DNA from: Persicitalea jodogahamensis
GTDB lineage: Bacteria > Bacteroidota > Bacteroidia > Cytophagales > Spirosomataceae
Assembly: GCF_014651615.1 (NCBI RefSeq)
Contig: NZ_BMXF01000004.1
Span: 310,001-374,000 of the forward strand
DNA length: 64,000 bases
Reading direction: 5' to 3'
The notes beneath the pieces were generated by a model. The model worked only from the letters and a program-made list of their open reading frames with translations, ran no database searches and was not told the DNA's origin. This document shows, piece after piece, positions 1 to 9,115 of the stretch. Position 1 is the stretch's first letter; the number at the start of each line of letters is the position of its first letter. The position numbers and the translations under genes were made by a program.

Positions 1-1293
1 GATTCCACTCATGGCCGTGGTATTGGAATCGGCCGCAGTTACGTAGGATAGGAAGGCCGTGACAAAGAAAACCACGCTTGTGATTTGGGCAAAGGGTAGT
101 TTTTCCAAAATGGAAAAAATGACCCGACTGGCTCCGCCTTCCTGATTAAGTACCGCGTAAAGCGACGAGCCGGGTGATTGAAAATCGTAATGTATGGCAC
201 TGACGCTGAATATCATAATCCAGACGCAGGCGAACAGCGCAGGCAGGAACAAATTGAACACGATGAACTGCCGGACGGTATAGCCGAGGGCAATTCTACC
301 CAAAAACAAAGCTGTAATAGGAGTCCAGGCCAGCCAGTTGGTCCAGTTGAATATTGTCCAGCTCTTGGCCCATTCTACATCGGGCGTAATGGTGCCGATC
401 AGGCTTCTGGTGAAAAAGTTTGTCAAATACTCACCAAAGGATTCCAGACCGAAAGAGACTAAAAAGAGCGTTGGTCCGGCCAGCAGCATAAAAACACCAA
501 GCACTATAAAAATGCTGACGTTGATTTCGGACAAAATGCGGATTCCCCGCAACAAGCCGCTGGCCGCCGACGCTACAAAAGAAAGTACGATGGCAAGCGC
601 CACCATGCCCATTACAAAGATGCTGGCGGGAATTCCCGCCATATGTTCAAGGCCGCCCGAAATGATGAGAATTCCTGCTCCAAGTGAAGCCGCCATACCT
701 GCCACCAGGCAAAACAGGCAAAGCGCGTCGATCCAGGTACCCAAGGAGCGATGGACGCGGTTGCCCAAAATTGGGTAAAGCATCGAGCCCAGGCTAAAGG
801 GCTGATTGAGGTTGTAGTAGCAAAGGGCAAACATTAATCCGCCCAACGTATATATTCCGTAGGGAATGAGCGACCAGTGCATATACATGGTCGAAACGGC
901 GAAGGTCGCTGCTTCCCGGCTGTTAGGCGTAAGTCCAAGGCTCGGCGGGGGAGCATGCAGGTGAAACAGCGGCTCGGCGGTTCCCCAGAAGAGAATGCCC
1001 GTGGCGATGGTAGTGCAAAGCGTAATGGAAAACCACCGCCAGCGATTGAGCAAAGGAAGGGCCAGCGGTCCGCCGATTTTGATTTTGCCCAATGGTGAAA
1101 AGTACACCATCAGGCAAAGCAGGAAAAACGCCAGCGCCCCCACCGAAAACAGCCATCCCAACGAACCCATCATGCCGGAATTAAGCGCAGCGATGACCGA
1201 AATCATTTCCTGTGGGTCGATCAGGCTAAAAATACAGACTCCGATCAGAACGAGAAAAGGCGGCCAAAAGACAAATGGGCGTAGCTGCTTCAT
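1..1293 (-). CDS. BCCT-family (betaine/carnitine/choline) transporter, 3' end outside window
   Basis: Integral membrane secondary transporter for quaternary ammonium compounds such as glycine betaine, used for osmoprotection or uptake of a carbon/nitrogen source. The reading frame starts at the ATG at 1293 and stays open to base 1, giving 431 codons of a family that usually has about 500, so the C-terminal part is missing. About ten hydrophobic segments are visible. The tryptophan-rich family signature (WAKSWTIFNWTNWLAW, then a GRI-GR-like segment, about residues 313-350) identifies the family. It lies 13 bases after the DUF427 gene and is probably cotranscribed with it. The substrate cannot be told from the sequence. 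Confidence 0.88.
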   Translation of the reverse strand, partial: MKQLRPFVFWPPFLVLIGVCIFSLIDPQEMISVIAALNSGMMGSLGWLFSVGALAFFLLCLMVYFSPLGKIKIGGPLALPLLNRWRWFSITLCTTIATGILFWGTAEPLFHLHAPPPSLGLTPNSREAATFAVSTMYMHWSLIPYGIYTLGGLMFALCYYNLNQPFSLGSMLYPILGNRVHRSLGTWIDALCLFCLVAGMAASLGAGILIISGGLEHMAGIPASIFVMGMVALAIVLSFVASAASGLLRGIRILSEINVSIFIVLGVFMLLAGPTLFLVSFGLESFGEYLTNFFTRSLIGTITPDVEWAKSWTIFNWTNWLAWTPITALFLGRIALGYTVRQFIVFNLFLPALFACVWIMIFSVSAIHYDFQSPGSSLYAVLNQEGGASRVIFSILEKLPFAQITSVVFFVTAFLSYVTAADSNTTAMSGI

Positions 1294-1306
1294 CCGGCGA
1301 AGGTAG

Positions 1307-1585
1307 CTACTTTACCGTCACGCCTTTCCAGAAAGCGACATAGCCCTCGATATTTTTGGCTGCATCCTTGGCGTTGGGATAGTACCAGGCGGCGTCTTTA
1401 TTTATTTTCCCATCCACATTGAGGCTATAATAAGAGGCCGTTCCCTTCCACGGACAAACGGTATGTGTATCGGACTCCTGCAGGTACTCACTCTTTACGG
1501 TTTCTACGGGAAAGTAGTGATTGTTCTCAACGACGATGGTGTCGTCGCTTTCGGCGATGGTTTGGTTATTCCAGGTAGCGGTCAT
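1307..1585 (-). CDS. DUF427 domain-containing protein
   Basis: Small soluble protein of 92 residues that is a complete DUF427 domain. The conserved CPWKG motif lies at about residues 44-48, with the surrounding aromatic residues (SYYSL, AWYYP) that line the pocket in this fold. The family's biochemical function is unknown. A Bacteroidetes-type -7 box at 1613-1620 lies 28 bases upstream of the ATG, and the BCCT transporter gene follows 13 bases after the stop, so the two are likely one operon. Confidence 0.85.
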   Translation of the reverse strand: MTATWNNQTIAESDDTIVVENNHYFPVETVKSEYLQESDTHTVCPWKGTASYYSLNVDGKINKDAAWYYPNAKDAAKNIEGYVAFWKGVTVK

Positions 1586-1612
1586 GAATTGCTTTTTTTA
1601 TATGTAAAGACT

Positions 1613-1620
1613 CAAATATA
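1613..1620 (-). promoter_or_regulatory. Bacteroidetes-type -7 box of DUF427-BCCT operon
   Basis: On the minus strand this reads TATATTTG, matching TAnnTTTG. It would start transcription about 20 bases before the DUF427 ATG. No convincing TTTG -33 box at the usual spacing is visible, so this rests on the -7 match and position. Confidence 0.4.
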
Positions 1621-1904
1621 TAACTAAAGCCCCCTGAGATAGTTCAAGAAATGAGAATTAGGACGAAACTCCGGGCCAAATAAGCAAGAAGGGAGTAGTT
1701 TGTTTGACTTAAAAGCGTAGCTACCGACGTAGGGGTCAGCTCAGTTTCAATAATGACTATCCAGCAAATCTTCTACAGAAGTTGTGTCTATTGTCCTTAG
1801 GTAGCCCAAAAAGGTTTCTTCCGCTTAGGAAAGTTTCATCTCTACATATTGTTGCTTGTTTATACAAGTGAAGCGATGAGGGGCAAACATGCGAATTTCA
1901 TTCC

Positions 1905-1950
1905 AAAAAAAATGCGGCGATATCAGTAGCGAACTACCGGTATCGCCGCA
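1905..1950 (-). terminator. Rho-independent terminator of DinB gene
   Basis: A perfect 10-base stem pairs 1913-1922 with 1941-1950. On the minus strand it is followed by a run of eight T. It lies 24 bases after the DinB stop. Confidence 0.85.
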
Positions 1951-1973
1951 AGGCGTTTGTTTCAAGTTTGAGA

Positions 1974-2489
1974 TCAATTGGTTTCGTTCGCCATCATCAT
2001 TTCCATTTCATCTGCACTCGGACCGTAGGGACCGGAAATAGGGATATCCAGCAATCGTAGAAAAACCCCTAACTGAGCGCGATGGTGGGCGTTTTGTCCA
2101 AAGGCATGACGAACGGCCTCCCACTTAGGCATATCCATATACACCTGATCGCCTCCCCGTAGTACCCACCGATCTAGCAAGATGTCATCTGTCATTCGGC
2201 TGAGCGTATCCTGAGATTTCTGAACATTTTTATCAAATGTCGCCAGCAAGGCCTCGGCGTCTGCATGCTCTTCGGGTACTTCCTGGGCTATGTCCCAGTC
2301 ATCCATTTCGAGTATGGCTCCGATCCATGAGGGTATATCAGCCAGATGCGTAGCCAGAGCTTTGAGCGTCATGCTCTTGGGATGAGGCTGCCAGTTCATT
2401 TTGTCGGCAGGAACAAGCGCCAGCATTTTACGGGTTTCGGGGGCTTCGGTAGCGAGTTCTTTCTGGAAAGCTTCAATGAATGTGATCAT
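1974..2489 (-). CDS. DinB family protein
   Basis: A 171-residue four-helix-bundle protein of the DinB/YfiT metalloenzyme superfamily, whose members are often thiol-dependent (bacillithiol/mycothiol) transferases. The metal-binding histidine pattern is visible: H48 in ATHLADIP and the H128/H135-H136 region (RHAFGQNAHHRAQL). The C-terminal GPYGPSADE is typical of this subgroup. It follows the WYL regulator gene at 59 bases on the same strand, so that regulator probably controls it. The substrate is unknown. Confidence 0.82.
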   Translation of the reverse strand: MITFIEAFQKELATEAPETRKMLALVPADKMNWQPHPKSMTLKALATHLADIPSWIGAILEMDDWDIAQEVPEEHADAEALLATFDKNVQKSQDTLSRMTDDILLDRWVLRGGDQVYMDMPKWEAVRHAFGQNAHHRAQLGVFLRLLDIPISGPYGPSADEMEMMMANETN

Positions 2490-2548
2490 GGTCGTTTATT
2501 TGTTTGGTTGATGGAACAAATATCGACGTGACCGGTGACAGCCCTATG

Positions 2549-3517
2549 TCAGCAGGGTTCAGAAATCTTCAGAGCCAACCGTTGTCTGACCGTATCGAGT
2601 TTTTGAGAGACCATCCCTCTGAGCATCTCGGGTTCAATGATGTCAACTACCTCCCCGAAAATCAGACACCAATGCGCCATTCCGGCTAAGGAGTCAGTCA
2701 GAAAAGTCATTTCGATTTGTTCGCCGGCGTCGGTTTGCGAGACGAAACCATGGTAGTAATGCTGATCACCCAGAAAGCGCAAGGCTGGCCTGTCCAGGCG
2801 GACGATCACTTTATGCAGCGTTCTCTCTTGCCGGGTGCGCTCGATAAAACTTTGCAAGGCGGGATGAAGGGTCGAAAAGCGTTCATTAAGTACTTCCAGG
2901 GCCTGTACCCGGTCAGTACGAAAATTCCGGTAGCCGCTCCTCAACCGGCAGTAAGCAATGAGGTACCAGTTCGGTCCGCCCGAATAAATTCCCACTGGCT
3001 CCACGTCACGCTCCGAAGTGCCGCTACTGGTCGTAGATTCATACACGAGCCGAACTACCTTTTTCTCCGCGATGCAGTTCAAAATCGTTTCGATGGGAAG
3101 ATTTTGAGGACGGTTCTTGGGCAGGTAAGGACTTTGCACCACAGCAATACGGTTGCTGAGGTCATCGAGCAATTCTTTATCCGGCGTGCGCAGGACGGCT
3201 TTTATTTTAAAAAGGGCCGATTGATACGATGCCCGCGATGTCGCATCGGTCCATTGGTTTACCAGCTTTTCCGCCGTCAGGAAAGCCATAGCTTCCTCGC
3301 GCGTAAACTGCACCGGGGGCAGCCGATAACCCTGCACTATCGAATAACCCACTCCGGCCTCACCCACAATCGGAACCCCGGCCAGTTCGAGCGTCCGCAT
3401 GTCGCGGTATACTGTCCGCAGGCTTATATCAAATCGCTCGGCTATCTCCTGAGACCGGAGGATACGCTTGGATTGCAACTGGATGAGGATGGCAGTCAGG
3501 CGGTCGAGGCGGTTCAT
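2549..3517 (-). CDS. WYL-domain transcriptional regulator (YafY/DeoR-like HTH)
   Basis: Helix-turn-helix regulator of 322 residues. An N-terminal HTH_11 wing (about 1-60, with LRSQEIAERFDISLRTVYRDM) is followed by a WYL ligand-sensing domain (about 130-215) and a C-terminal WCX extension. I place the start at the ATG at 3517 because the conserved MNRLDRL N-terminus begins there; an upstream ATG at 3598 would add 27 residues that read through a terminator hairpin. The DinB gene follows on the same strand. In the YafY group the WYL domain senses small ligands or nucleic acid; the ligand here is unknown. Confidence 0.85.
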   Translation of the reverse strand: MNRLDRLTAILIQLQSKRILRSQEIAERFDISLRTVYRDMRTLELAGVPIVGEAGVGYSIVQGYRLPPVQFTREEAMAFLTAEKLVNQWTDATSRASYQSALFKIKAVLRTPDKELLDDLSNRIAVVQSPYLPKNRPQNLPIETILNCIAEKKVVRLVYESTTSSGTSERDVEPVGIYSGGPNWYLIAYCRLRSGYRNFRTDRVQALEVLNERFSTLHPALQSFIERTRQERTLHKVIVRLDRPALRFLGDQHYYHGFVSQTDAGEQIEMTFLTDSLAGMAHWCLIFGEVVDIIEPEMLRGMVSQKLDTVRQRLALKISEPC

Positions 3518-3552
3518 CTGAATATTCGTGGTTGATACTTTAAAGTACCCAC

Positions 3553-3592
3553 AAAAAGAAAGGAGAACCAAACGAATTTGATTCTCCTTTTT
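3553..3592 (-). terminator. Terminator of the E2 gene
   Basis: A 9-base stem (3559-3567 with 3582-3590, AAAGGAGAA/TTCTCCTTT) is followed on the minus strand by a T-rich tract. It lies 20-60 bases after the E2 stop and separates it from the WYL regulator gene. Confidence 0.8.
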
Positions 3593-3610
3593 AACCAAAA
3601 TCTATAAACC

Positions 3611-5290
3611 TTACACCAGCATGCTCATCGGCTCTTCCAGGAACTTCTTCACGGTAAGCAAGAACTCAGAGCCGGTAACCCCATCGACTACACGGTGGTC
3701 GCAGGAGAGCGTTACCTTCATAACATTTGTGGGATAAACCGTGCCATCCTCCTTAAACGCTGCGGTTTGCTTGATCGAACCGATGGCCAAAATACAGGCA
3801 TCAGGTGGATTGATAATGGCAGTGAATTCATCAATGCCGAACATCCCCAGATTTGAAATCGAGAAAGTGTTGCCTTCCCAGTCTTTCGGTTGGAGTTTTT
3901 TGTCCTTGGCTTTGCCAGCGAACGTTTTCACCTCACCAGAAATAACCGAAAGAGTTTTCTTATCGGCGTCGCGAACGACAGGTACGAGTAAGCCTTCATC
4001 CACCGCGACGGCCACGCCGATGTTTACGTAGTCGTATTTGCGGATTTTGTCTCCAAGCCAGGCAGAGTTAACCGCCGGATGTTTTTTGAGTGCCAGCGCG
4101 CAGGCTTTGACGACAAAATCATTGAAAGAAATCTTTGAAGTAGCCACTTCATTTAGCGTCGGGCGGAGGGCCATTGCCTTGTCCATGTTGATTTCCATGG
4201 TAAGGTAGAAGTGCGGCGCCGTGAACATGCTCTCGCTCAGACGACGCGAGATAGTTTTGCGCATCTGCGAAACGGGAATGTCCTCGTAGTTGCCCACCGG
4301 TTCGGAGCTGGCGACAGCAGGTTCCACTTTACCAATCTTAGCGGGCTCGGCAGCTTGCGCCGGCTTGGCGGCAGGCTTGAACTCGTCCACGTCACGTTTG
4401 ATAATGCGGCCATTGTCCCCGGAGCCGGAAACCTCGTGGAGGTCGATCCCCTTTTCCTCGGCAAGACGGCGAGCCAGGGGAGAAGCCTTAATGCGATCAC
4501 CGGAATCGGTAGCGGCAACGCTTGATTCTGATGCTGCTCCTTTTGCGTCGGCAGTAGCCGAAGGAGCTTCAACCTGCTCGTCTTCTTCATTTTCAGATTC
4601 TTCACTACCACGTTCCTCACGGTCGATGAGCGCCTGGAAATTTGCCCCCTCCTCACCGATAACGGCGATGATGGCATTGACAGGTACAGCATCGCCTTCC
4701 TTGATTCCGGCGAAAAGCAAAGTTCCTTCTTCGTAGGCTTCCAGATCCATAGTGGCCTTATCCGTCTCAACTTCGGCCAGAATATCCCCGGAAGCTATTT
4801 TGTCACCGACTTTTTTCTGCCAGGAAACCAAAACGCCCTCTTCCATGGTATCACTCATCTTTGGCATCCTGACCAAAGTAGCGTTGATTTTTTCATTGGA
4901 AGGTGCTGGTTTTGTGGCTTTGGATGCCGCCTTCGCGGGAGCCGCTTTCTCCTCTGCGGGCGCTGGTTTCTTAGCTCCATTGGAGGACGCGCTGGCGCCT
5001 TCTTCTGCCTTGCCGTTGGAATTCCCTTCCAGCAATCCTTCGTAATCCTCGCCTTTTTCTCCGATAACGGCCATTACGCCATTCACGGGGACGGCGTCGC
5101 CCTTCTCGACTCCGATGTATAATAAGGTACCTTCCTGGTAAGCTTCCATGTCCATAGTGGCCTTATCGGTTTCCACCTCGGCCAGAATGTCGCCGGATTT
5201 TACCTCGTCGCCCACTTTTTTGTGCCATTCCGCAATGACACCCTCTTCCATAGTGTCGCTCATTTTGGGCATTCTTATTACTTCTGCCAT
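3611..5290 (-). CDS. pdhC: Pyruvate dehydrogenase complex dihydrolipoyllysine acetyltransferase (E2)
   Basis: Core subunit of the pyruvate dehydrogenase complex; it transfers acetyl groups from E1 to CoA through lipoyl arms. The 559-residue chain has two lipoyl domains (about 1-80 and 137-217) with lipoyl lysines K43 and K178 in ETDKATMD, Ala/Pro-rich linkers, an E3-binding domain (about 267-303, ASPLARRLAEEKGID) and the catalytic acyltransferase domain ending with DHRVVDG, whose H532 and D536 are catalytic. Both lipoyl domains are nearly identical around the lysine. The E1 and E3 genes are not adjacent. A -7 box lies at 5337-5344. Confidence 0.95.
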   Translation of the reverse strand: MAEVIRMPKMSDTMEEGVIAEWHKKVGDEVKSGDILAEVETDKATMDMEAYQEGTLLYIGVEKGDAVPVNGVMAVIGEKGEDYEGLLEGNSNGKAEEGASASSNGAKKPAPAEEKAAPAKAASKATKPAPSNEKINATLVRMPKMSDTMEEGVLVSWQKKVGDKIASGDILAEVETDKATMDLEAYEEGTLLFAGIKEGDAVPVNAIIAVIGEEGANFQALIDREERGSEESENEEDEQVEAPSATADAKGAASESSVAATDSGDRIKASPLARRLAEEKGIDLHEVSGSGDNGRIIKRDVDEFKPAAKPAQAAEPAKIGKVEPAVASSEPVGNYEDIPVSQMRKTISRRLSESMFTAPHFYLTMEINMDKAMALRPTLNEVATSKISFNDFVVKACALALKKHPAVNSAWLGDKIRKYDYVNIGVAVAVDEGLLVPVVRDADKKTLSVISGEVKTFAGKAKDKKLQPKDWEGNTFSISNLGMFGIDEFTAIINPPDACILAIGSIKQTAAFKEDGTVYPTNVMKVTLSCDHRVVDGVTGSEFLLTVKKFLEEPMSMLV

Positions 5291-5336
5291 TTTATAAGAT
5301 ATAAGTTTTCAGATTCAGGGATTTTATTCAGTTAGC

Positions 5337-5344
5337 CAAAAATA
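5337..5344 (-). promoter_or_regulatory. -7 box of the E2 gene
   Basis: The minus strand reads TATTTTTG, matching TAnnTTTG, 47 bases upstream of the ATG at 5290. No clear -33 box. Confidence 0.35.
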
Positions 5345-5423
5345 CAATAAAACGGTATAAAAGGATAAAGGGTTAAAGGTTTAGGATTGAAGGGATTTTA
5401 TATAGCGTTGATAATCAGAACGA

Positions 5424-5456
5424 AAAAGAGTTAGAGAAAATGCTCTAACTCTTTTA
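5424..5456 (-). terminator. Terminator of lepA (symmetric hairpin)
   Basis: A perfect 13-base stem (5424-5436 with 5443-5455) with a 6-base loop and T-tracts on both strands. It lies about 30 bases after the lepA stop. Confidence 0.85.
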
Positions 5457-5484
5457 ATGAAAGACAACCTAAGGCAAATCCAGC

Positions 5485-7272
5485 TTAGCTTATCTTTAAA
5501 ACTGCCATAAACGCTTCCTGCGGAATCTCGACATTGCCGACCTGCCGCATCCGCTTTTTACCTTTTTTCTGCTTCTCGAGTAGTTTTCGCTTCCGGGAAA
5601 TATCGCCGCCGTAGCATTTGGCAAGTACGTCTTTTCGCATGGCCTTCACCGTTTCGCGGGCTATGATTTTCTGGCCGATTGCCGCTTGTATCGCAATCTC
5701 GAACATCTGGCGCGGGATCAGTTCCCGTAGTTTCTCGCAAAGTTTCTTCCCCCATTCGTACGCTTTTGTGCGGTGAACAATGGCCGAGAGCGCGTCCACG
5801 CGGTCGCCGTTAAGCATCACGTCGAGCTTTACCATATCGGACGCTTCGTATCCTGTGAGCTCGTAGTCGAGCGACGCATAACCGCGCGAGATGGTTTTCA
5901 GCCGATCGAAAAAATCAAAAACTACCTCAGCCAACGGCATGGAAAATTGCAGCTCCACCCGGTCAGAAGTCAGGTAAATCTGGTTTTTGAGCATTCCCCG
6001 CTTTTCCATGCACAGTGTCATGATGGCCCCTACGTACTCTGACTTGGAAATAATCTGCGCGTTGATGAAAGGTTCTTCAATCACGCTGATAAAGTTGGGT
6101 TCAGGCATTTCAGAAGGAGCACTCACTTTGAGGTTTTCGCCGCGCGTAGTCGTAACCCTGAACTGTACCGAAGGTACGGTGGTGATCACCGTCATATCGA
6201 ACTCGCGTTCCAGGCGCTCTTGAATGATCTCCATGTGTAGCATTCCGAGGAAGCCGCAACGGAAACCGAAGCCGAGAGCCGCGGAGGTTTCGGGTTCCCA
6301 CACCAGCGAAGCATCGTTGAGCTGCAGCTTTTCCATAGCCTCCCGAAGTTCTTCGTACTCGCTGGTATCGACCGGATAAATGCCTGCGAAAACCATCGGC
6401 TTCACTTCCTCAAATCCCCGAATCATAGCGGTGGAAGGCCGGTTGGTATGGGTGAATGTGTCGCCCACTTTTACTTCCCGTGCTACTTTGATACCGGAAA
6501 TGAGGTAGCCCACATCTCCGCATTCCACAACATCCTTAGGCTGTTGTTGCAGGCGTAAAGTACCGATTTCGTCCGCCTGGTATTCACGGCCCGTAGCCAT
6601 GAATTTGACCTTATCCCCTTTACGCACGCTACCATTCTTGATGCGGAAAATTACTTCGATTCCCCGGTAGGAGTTGAATACCGAGTCAAAGATCAGGGCT
6701 TGTAAAGGCGCATCCGGATCCCCTTTGGGAGCAGGGATACGGTGAACGATGGCTTCCAAAATATCAGGTACACCAATTCCTTCTTTGCCACTCGCGTGGA
6801 TGATTTCATCCCGGTCGCAGCCAATAAGGTCAACAATCTGGTCCTTAACCTCCTCGGGCATGGCACCGGGAAGGTCAATTTTATTGAGTACCGGAATAAT
6901 TATGAGGTCGTGGTTGATAGCCAGGTACAAGTTGGATATCGTCTGAGCTTCAATGCCCTGCGAAGCGTCAATAAGTAACAGCGCTCCTTCGCATGCAGCA
7001 ATTGACCTGGACACTTCATAGGAAAAATCCACGTGGCCTGGTGTGTCGATCAGGTTGAGGGTGTATTTTTCCCCGGCAAGAATATAATCCATCTGAATGG
7101 CGTGACTCTTGATGGTAATGCCGCGTTCGCGTTCCAGATCCATGTTGTCGAGCAATTGGGCCTGCATTTCGCGATTAGTGACGGTATTGGTATATTCCAG
7201 AAGCCGATCAGCCAGGGTACTTTTCCCGTGATCGATGTGGGCAATTATGCAAAAGTTGCGGATGTTCTTCAT
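5485..7272 (-). CDS. lepA: Elongation factor 4 (LepA), back-translocating GTPase
   Basis: Ribosome-associated GTPase of 595 residues, the normal family length. The G1 loop AHIDHGKST (about residues 9-17), switch [10 protein letters not shown] and NKID motif are intact. The EF4-specific C-terminal domain, rich in basic residues ([15 protein letters not shown]), is complete. I choose the ATG at 7272 because the family begins with [18 protein letters not shown]; an in-frame ATG seven codons upstream is possible but adds non-conserved residues. A -7 box lies at 7384-7391, leaving a leader of about 105 bases. Confidence 0.96.
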   Translation of the reverse strand: MKNIRNFCIIAHIDHGKSTLADRLLEYTNTVTNREMQAQLLDNMDLERERGITIKSHAIQMDYILAGEKYTLNLIDTPGHVDFSYEVSRSIAACEGALLLIDASQGIEAQTISNLYLAINHDLIIIPVLNKIDLPGAMPEEVKDQIVDLIGCDRDEIIHASGKEGIGVPDILEAIVHRIPAPKGDPDAPLQALIFDSVFNSYRGIEVIFRIKNGSVRKGDKVKFMATGREYQADEIGTLRLQQQPKDVVECGDVGYLISGIKVAREVKVGDTFTHTNRPSTAMIRGFEEVKPMVFAGIYPVDTSEYEELREAMEKLQLNDASLVWEPETSAALGFGFRCGFLGMLHMEIIQERLEREFDMTVITTVPSVQFRVTTTRGENLKVSAPSEMPEPNFISVIEEPFINAQIISKSEYVGAIMTLCMEKRGMLKNQIYLTSDRVELQFSMPLAEVVFDFFDRLKTISRGYASLDYELTGYEASDMVKLDVMLNGDRVDALSAIVHRTKAYEWGKKLCEKLRELIPRQMFEIAIQAAIGQKIIARETVKAMRKDVLAKCYGGDISRKRKLLEKQKKGKKRMRQVGNVEIPQEAFMAVLKIS

Positions 7273-7383
7273 GAAATGGGAGTGAGCAATCAACGGTTGC
7301 TCAGTGCTTGAAAATTGTTTGTTGTAATGTAACAGGCTGCTAATTCAAAAGTTCGTTGTTTGACGCCGAACCTGATGTTTTTG

Positions 7384-7391
7384 CAAAGATA
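7384..7391 (-). promoter_or_regulatory. -7 box of lepA
   Basis: Reads TATCTTTG on the minus strand (TAnnTTTG), with a TTG 24 bases further upstream as a weak -33 candidate. Confidence 0.45.
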
Positions 7392-7420
7392 CAGCTTACC
7401 AGCCTATTTATTACGCAAGA

Positions 7421-8659
7421 TTAAAGCCCCACGCTAACCCACTGCATCATGAGGGCGGTGAGGTAGCCTGCGTAGGACCCCAGCGCATATCCCAATATGG
7501 AAAGCAGTACGCCAACGGTCGCCAGCGAAGGGTGGAATGCAGCTGCTACCACGGGTGCTGAGGCTGATCCACCGACATTGGCCTGGCTACCCACTGCGGC
7601 GAAGAAAAACGGGATTTTGAACAGACGGGCCGCGCCCATAACTACGACCGCGTGAACCAGCATCCACACCAGCCCGATTGCAAATAGACCGGGATTGTCC
7701 GCGACCGCGCGCAAATCCATCTGCATCCCGATGGTTGCGACCAATATATATAGGAAAACACTTCCCATGCGTGAGGCGCCTACGTATTCCAGCTTACGAA
7801 TGGGCGTAAGTGAAAACGAAAGGCCCATCAAGGTTACTAAAGCAATTATCCAAAAGAATGAAGATGTCAGACTATATCGACCGAGTCCCGGATAGTTTTC
7901 ACTAAGATATGGCGTAATGCTATCGGCCAAAAAGTGGGCTAATCCTGTGGCCCCGAATCCAACTGCGGCCAGGAAAAGCAAATCACGCATGGCGGGAATG
8001 CGCTGGTGGGCAAGTTGAATTCCTTCCAAACGCTCCTGCACATCGATGATCCGGCTACTATCGGCCCTGAGGCGGGCGTCAATGCGCGCCGCGTAACCCG
8101 CGCCATAGATAAGTACCGCCATCCAGAGTTCGGCTACGAGCACATCTACCGCTACAATTTGAGAGAAAAGACGATCACTGGGTTGAAAGACCTCCTTCAA
8201 TGCAGTCTGGTTTGCCCCACCGCCAATCCAACTCCCGGCAATGGTCGCAAGTCCACGCCAAACAGCATCCGGGCCTTCGCCCTGAACGGTTTCGGGGCTT
8301 AGGCTCCCGACTACCCACAGGGCCAACGGGCCACCGACCATCACCCCTATAGTACCTGCCAGCATCATGGTCACGGCCTGAGGGCCTAGTTTTGCCAACG
8401 ATTTCCAGTCCATTCCCAAAGTAAAAAAGACCAGGCAGGCGGGTAAAAGGTACCGGGACACTACAGGGTACAGCTGTGAGTTGGCACCATCGACCAACCC
8501 TACGGAATTATAGATACCGGGAATAAAATAGCAGAGCAAAAGTGGGGGTACTACGCCGTAAAACTTCGTCCAGCCTTTTTGAGGGAGTGAGGCGGTGTAG
8601 AATATCAGGCCGAGCGTGAGCATCAGTAACCCCAGTACTACGGCGTCGTTTTGAATCAT
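7421..8659 (-). CDS. DUF819 (YjcL-like) integral membrane protein
   Basis: A 412-residue protein with about ten hydrophobic segments and short loops. The glycine-rich GSWIGGGANQTALKEVF segment (about 142-158) and the late VGGSASAPVVAAAF segment are typical of DUF819, a family with an inverted-repeat transporter-like architecture but no established substrate. It begins just downstream of three tandem terminators and a structured RNA on the same strand, so expression may depend on readthrough of that leader. No clear promoter is visible in the 60 bases directly before it. Confidence 0.85.
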   Translation of the reverse strand: MIQNDAVVLGLLMLTLGLIFYTASLPQKGWTKFYGVVPPLLLCYFIPGIYNSVGLVDGANSQLYPVVSRYLLPACLVFFTLGMDWKSLAKLGPQAVTMMLAGTIGVMVGGPLALWVVGSLSPETVQGEGPDAVWRGLATIAGSWIGGGANQTALKEVFQPSDRLFSQIVAVDVLVAELWMAVLIYGAGYAARIDARLRADSSRIIDVQERLEGIQLAHQRIPAMRDLLFLAAVGFGATGLAHFLADSITPYLSENYPGLGRYSLTSSFFWIIALVTLMGLSFSLTPIRKLEYVGASRMGSVFLYILVATIGMQMDLRAVADNPGLFAIGLVWMLVHAVVVMGAARLFKIPFFFAAVGSQANVGGSASAPVVAAAFHPSLATVGVLLSILGYALGSYAGYLTALMMQWVSVGL

Positions 8660-8718
8660 ATTTTTGCGGGAGAGAAAGACAAGCAGATTTTTGCTCGCTT
8701 ATTTTCACAAAAAAACAT

Positions 8719-8740
8719 AAAAAAAGGGCAAAAATTGCCC
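8719..8740 (-). terminator. Third tandem terminator, before DUF819 gene
   Basis: Stem GGGCAA/TTGCCC (8726-8731 with 8735-8740) is followed on the minus strand by seven T. It lies 60 bases upstream of the DUF819 start. Confidence 0.7.
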
Positions 8741-8752
8741 GGCGGATCATCC

Positions 8753-8789
8753 AAAAAAAACACGCAGGTTTCAAGACGAACCCGCGTGT
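8753..8789 (-). terminator. Second tandem terminator
   Basis: An 11-position stem with one A-C mismatch (8760-8770 with 8779-8789) is followed on the minus strand by eight T. Confidence 0.8.
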
Positions 8790-8841
8790 CAGATTACACT
8801 TCATCAACAAACTAAAAACCAAATGGGAGAATTTAGCATTG

Positions 8842-8878
8842 AAAAATTGAGAGGATAAGTACCTAATCATCCTCTCAA
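8842..8878 (-). terminator. First tandem terminator, directly after the tRNA-like RNA
   Basis: A perfect 10-base stem (8847-8856 with 8869-8878) is followed on the minus strand by five T. It lies 17 bases after the tRNA-like acceptor stem closes, so it looks like the 3' end of that transcript. Confidence 0.8.
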
Positions 8879-8895
8879 TCCCAAATTAAATCAAG

Positions 8896-9052
8896 CTGTA
8901 GGAGGGGGAGTCGAACCACCCACGGTGCGGTTAGCCGCGATACAAATACTTGGTGGTCAACCCCAGTCGACAAGTCGGCATTATATCGTGTTTATCCCGG
9001 AATCACCACCCCCGAGACAGGAGGGCATGGCTGCCAGTTTCATCATCCTACA
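8896..9052 (-). ncRNA. tRNA-like structured RNA with about 88-nt insert
   Basis: Read on the minus strand from 9052, it starts with a 7-base acceptor-like stem TGTAGGA that pairs perfectly with TCCTACA at 8897-8903. Next come U8, a tRNA-Leu-like D arm (stem ATG/CAT, loop with A14-A15-C-T-G18-G19-C-A21), and a 5-base stem with a 7-base loop at the anticodon position (9009-9025, loop CTGTCTC). A standard T loop TTCGACT (8909-8915) sits on a 5-position stem with one U-C mismatch. Between the anticodon-like and T arms lie about 88 nt instead of the usual 4-24, including a GCGG/CCGC hairpin. No CCA is encoded. A -7 box lies upstream and a terminator downstream. It could be an aberrant tRNA, a tRNA-mimicking regulatory leader for the DUF819 gene, or a known class I do not recognise. 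Confidence 0.55.
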
Positions 9053-9115
9053 GTATAGTCAAAAAACGTTGTCAACATGGCCGAAAAGGAAATCTGTTTC
9101 TTTATATTGACCTTG

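Larger units (their letters stand above)
1586..1973. other. Gene-free stretch between DUF427 and DinB genes
   Basis: No protein-coding frame is convincing on either strand in these 388 bases. It holds the promoter of the DUF427-BCCT operon near 1613 and the terminator of the DinB gene at 1905-1950. Nothing recognisable lies between them. Confidence 0.7.

Noticed and set aside
2717-3535. Plus-strand open frame of 272 codons opposite the WYL regulator
   Set aside because: It is the antisense shadow of a clear WYL regulator with conserved domains; its translation has no recognisable pattern.
4237-4770. Minus-strand open frame inside the E2 gene in another phase
   Set aside because: Low-complexity, Arg/Pro/Leu-rich shadow of the lipoyl/linker region; the E2 frame is conserved.
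8508-8870. Minus-strand frame of 120 codons across the DUF819 5' region and terminators
   Set aside because: It overlaps two terminator hairpins and the start of DUF819 in another phase and has Phe/Arg-rich unnatural composition.
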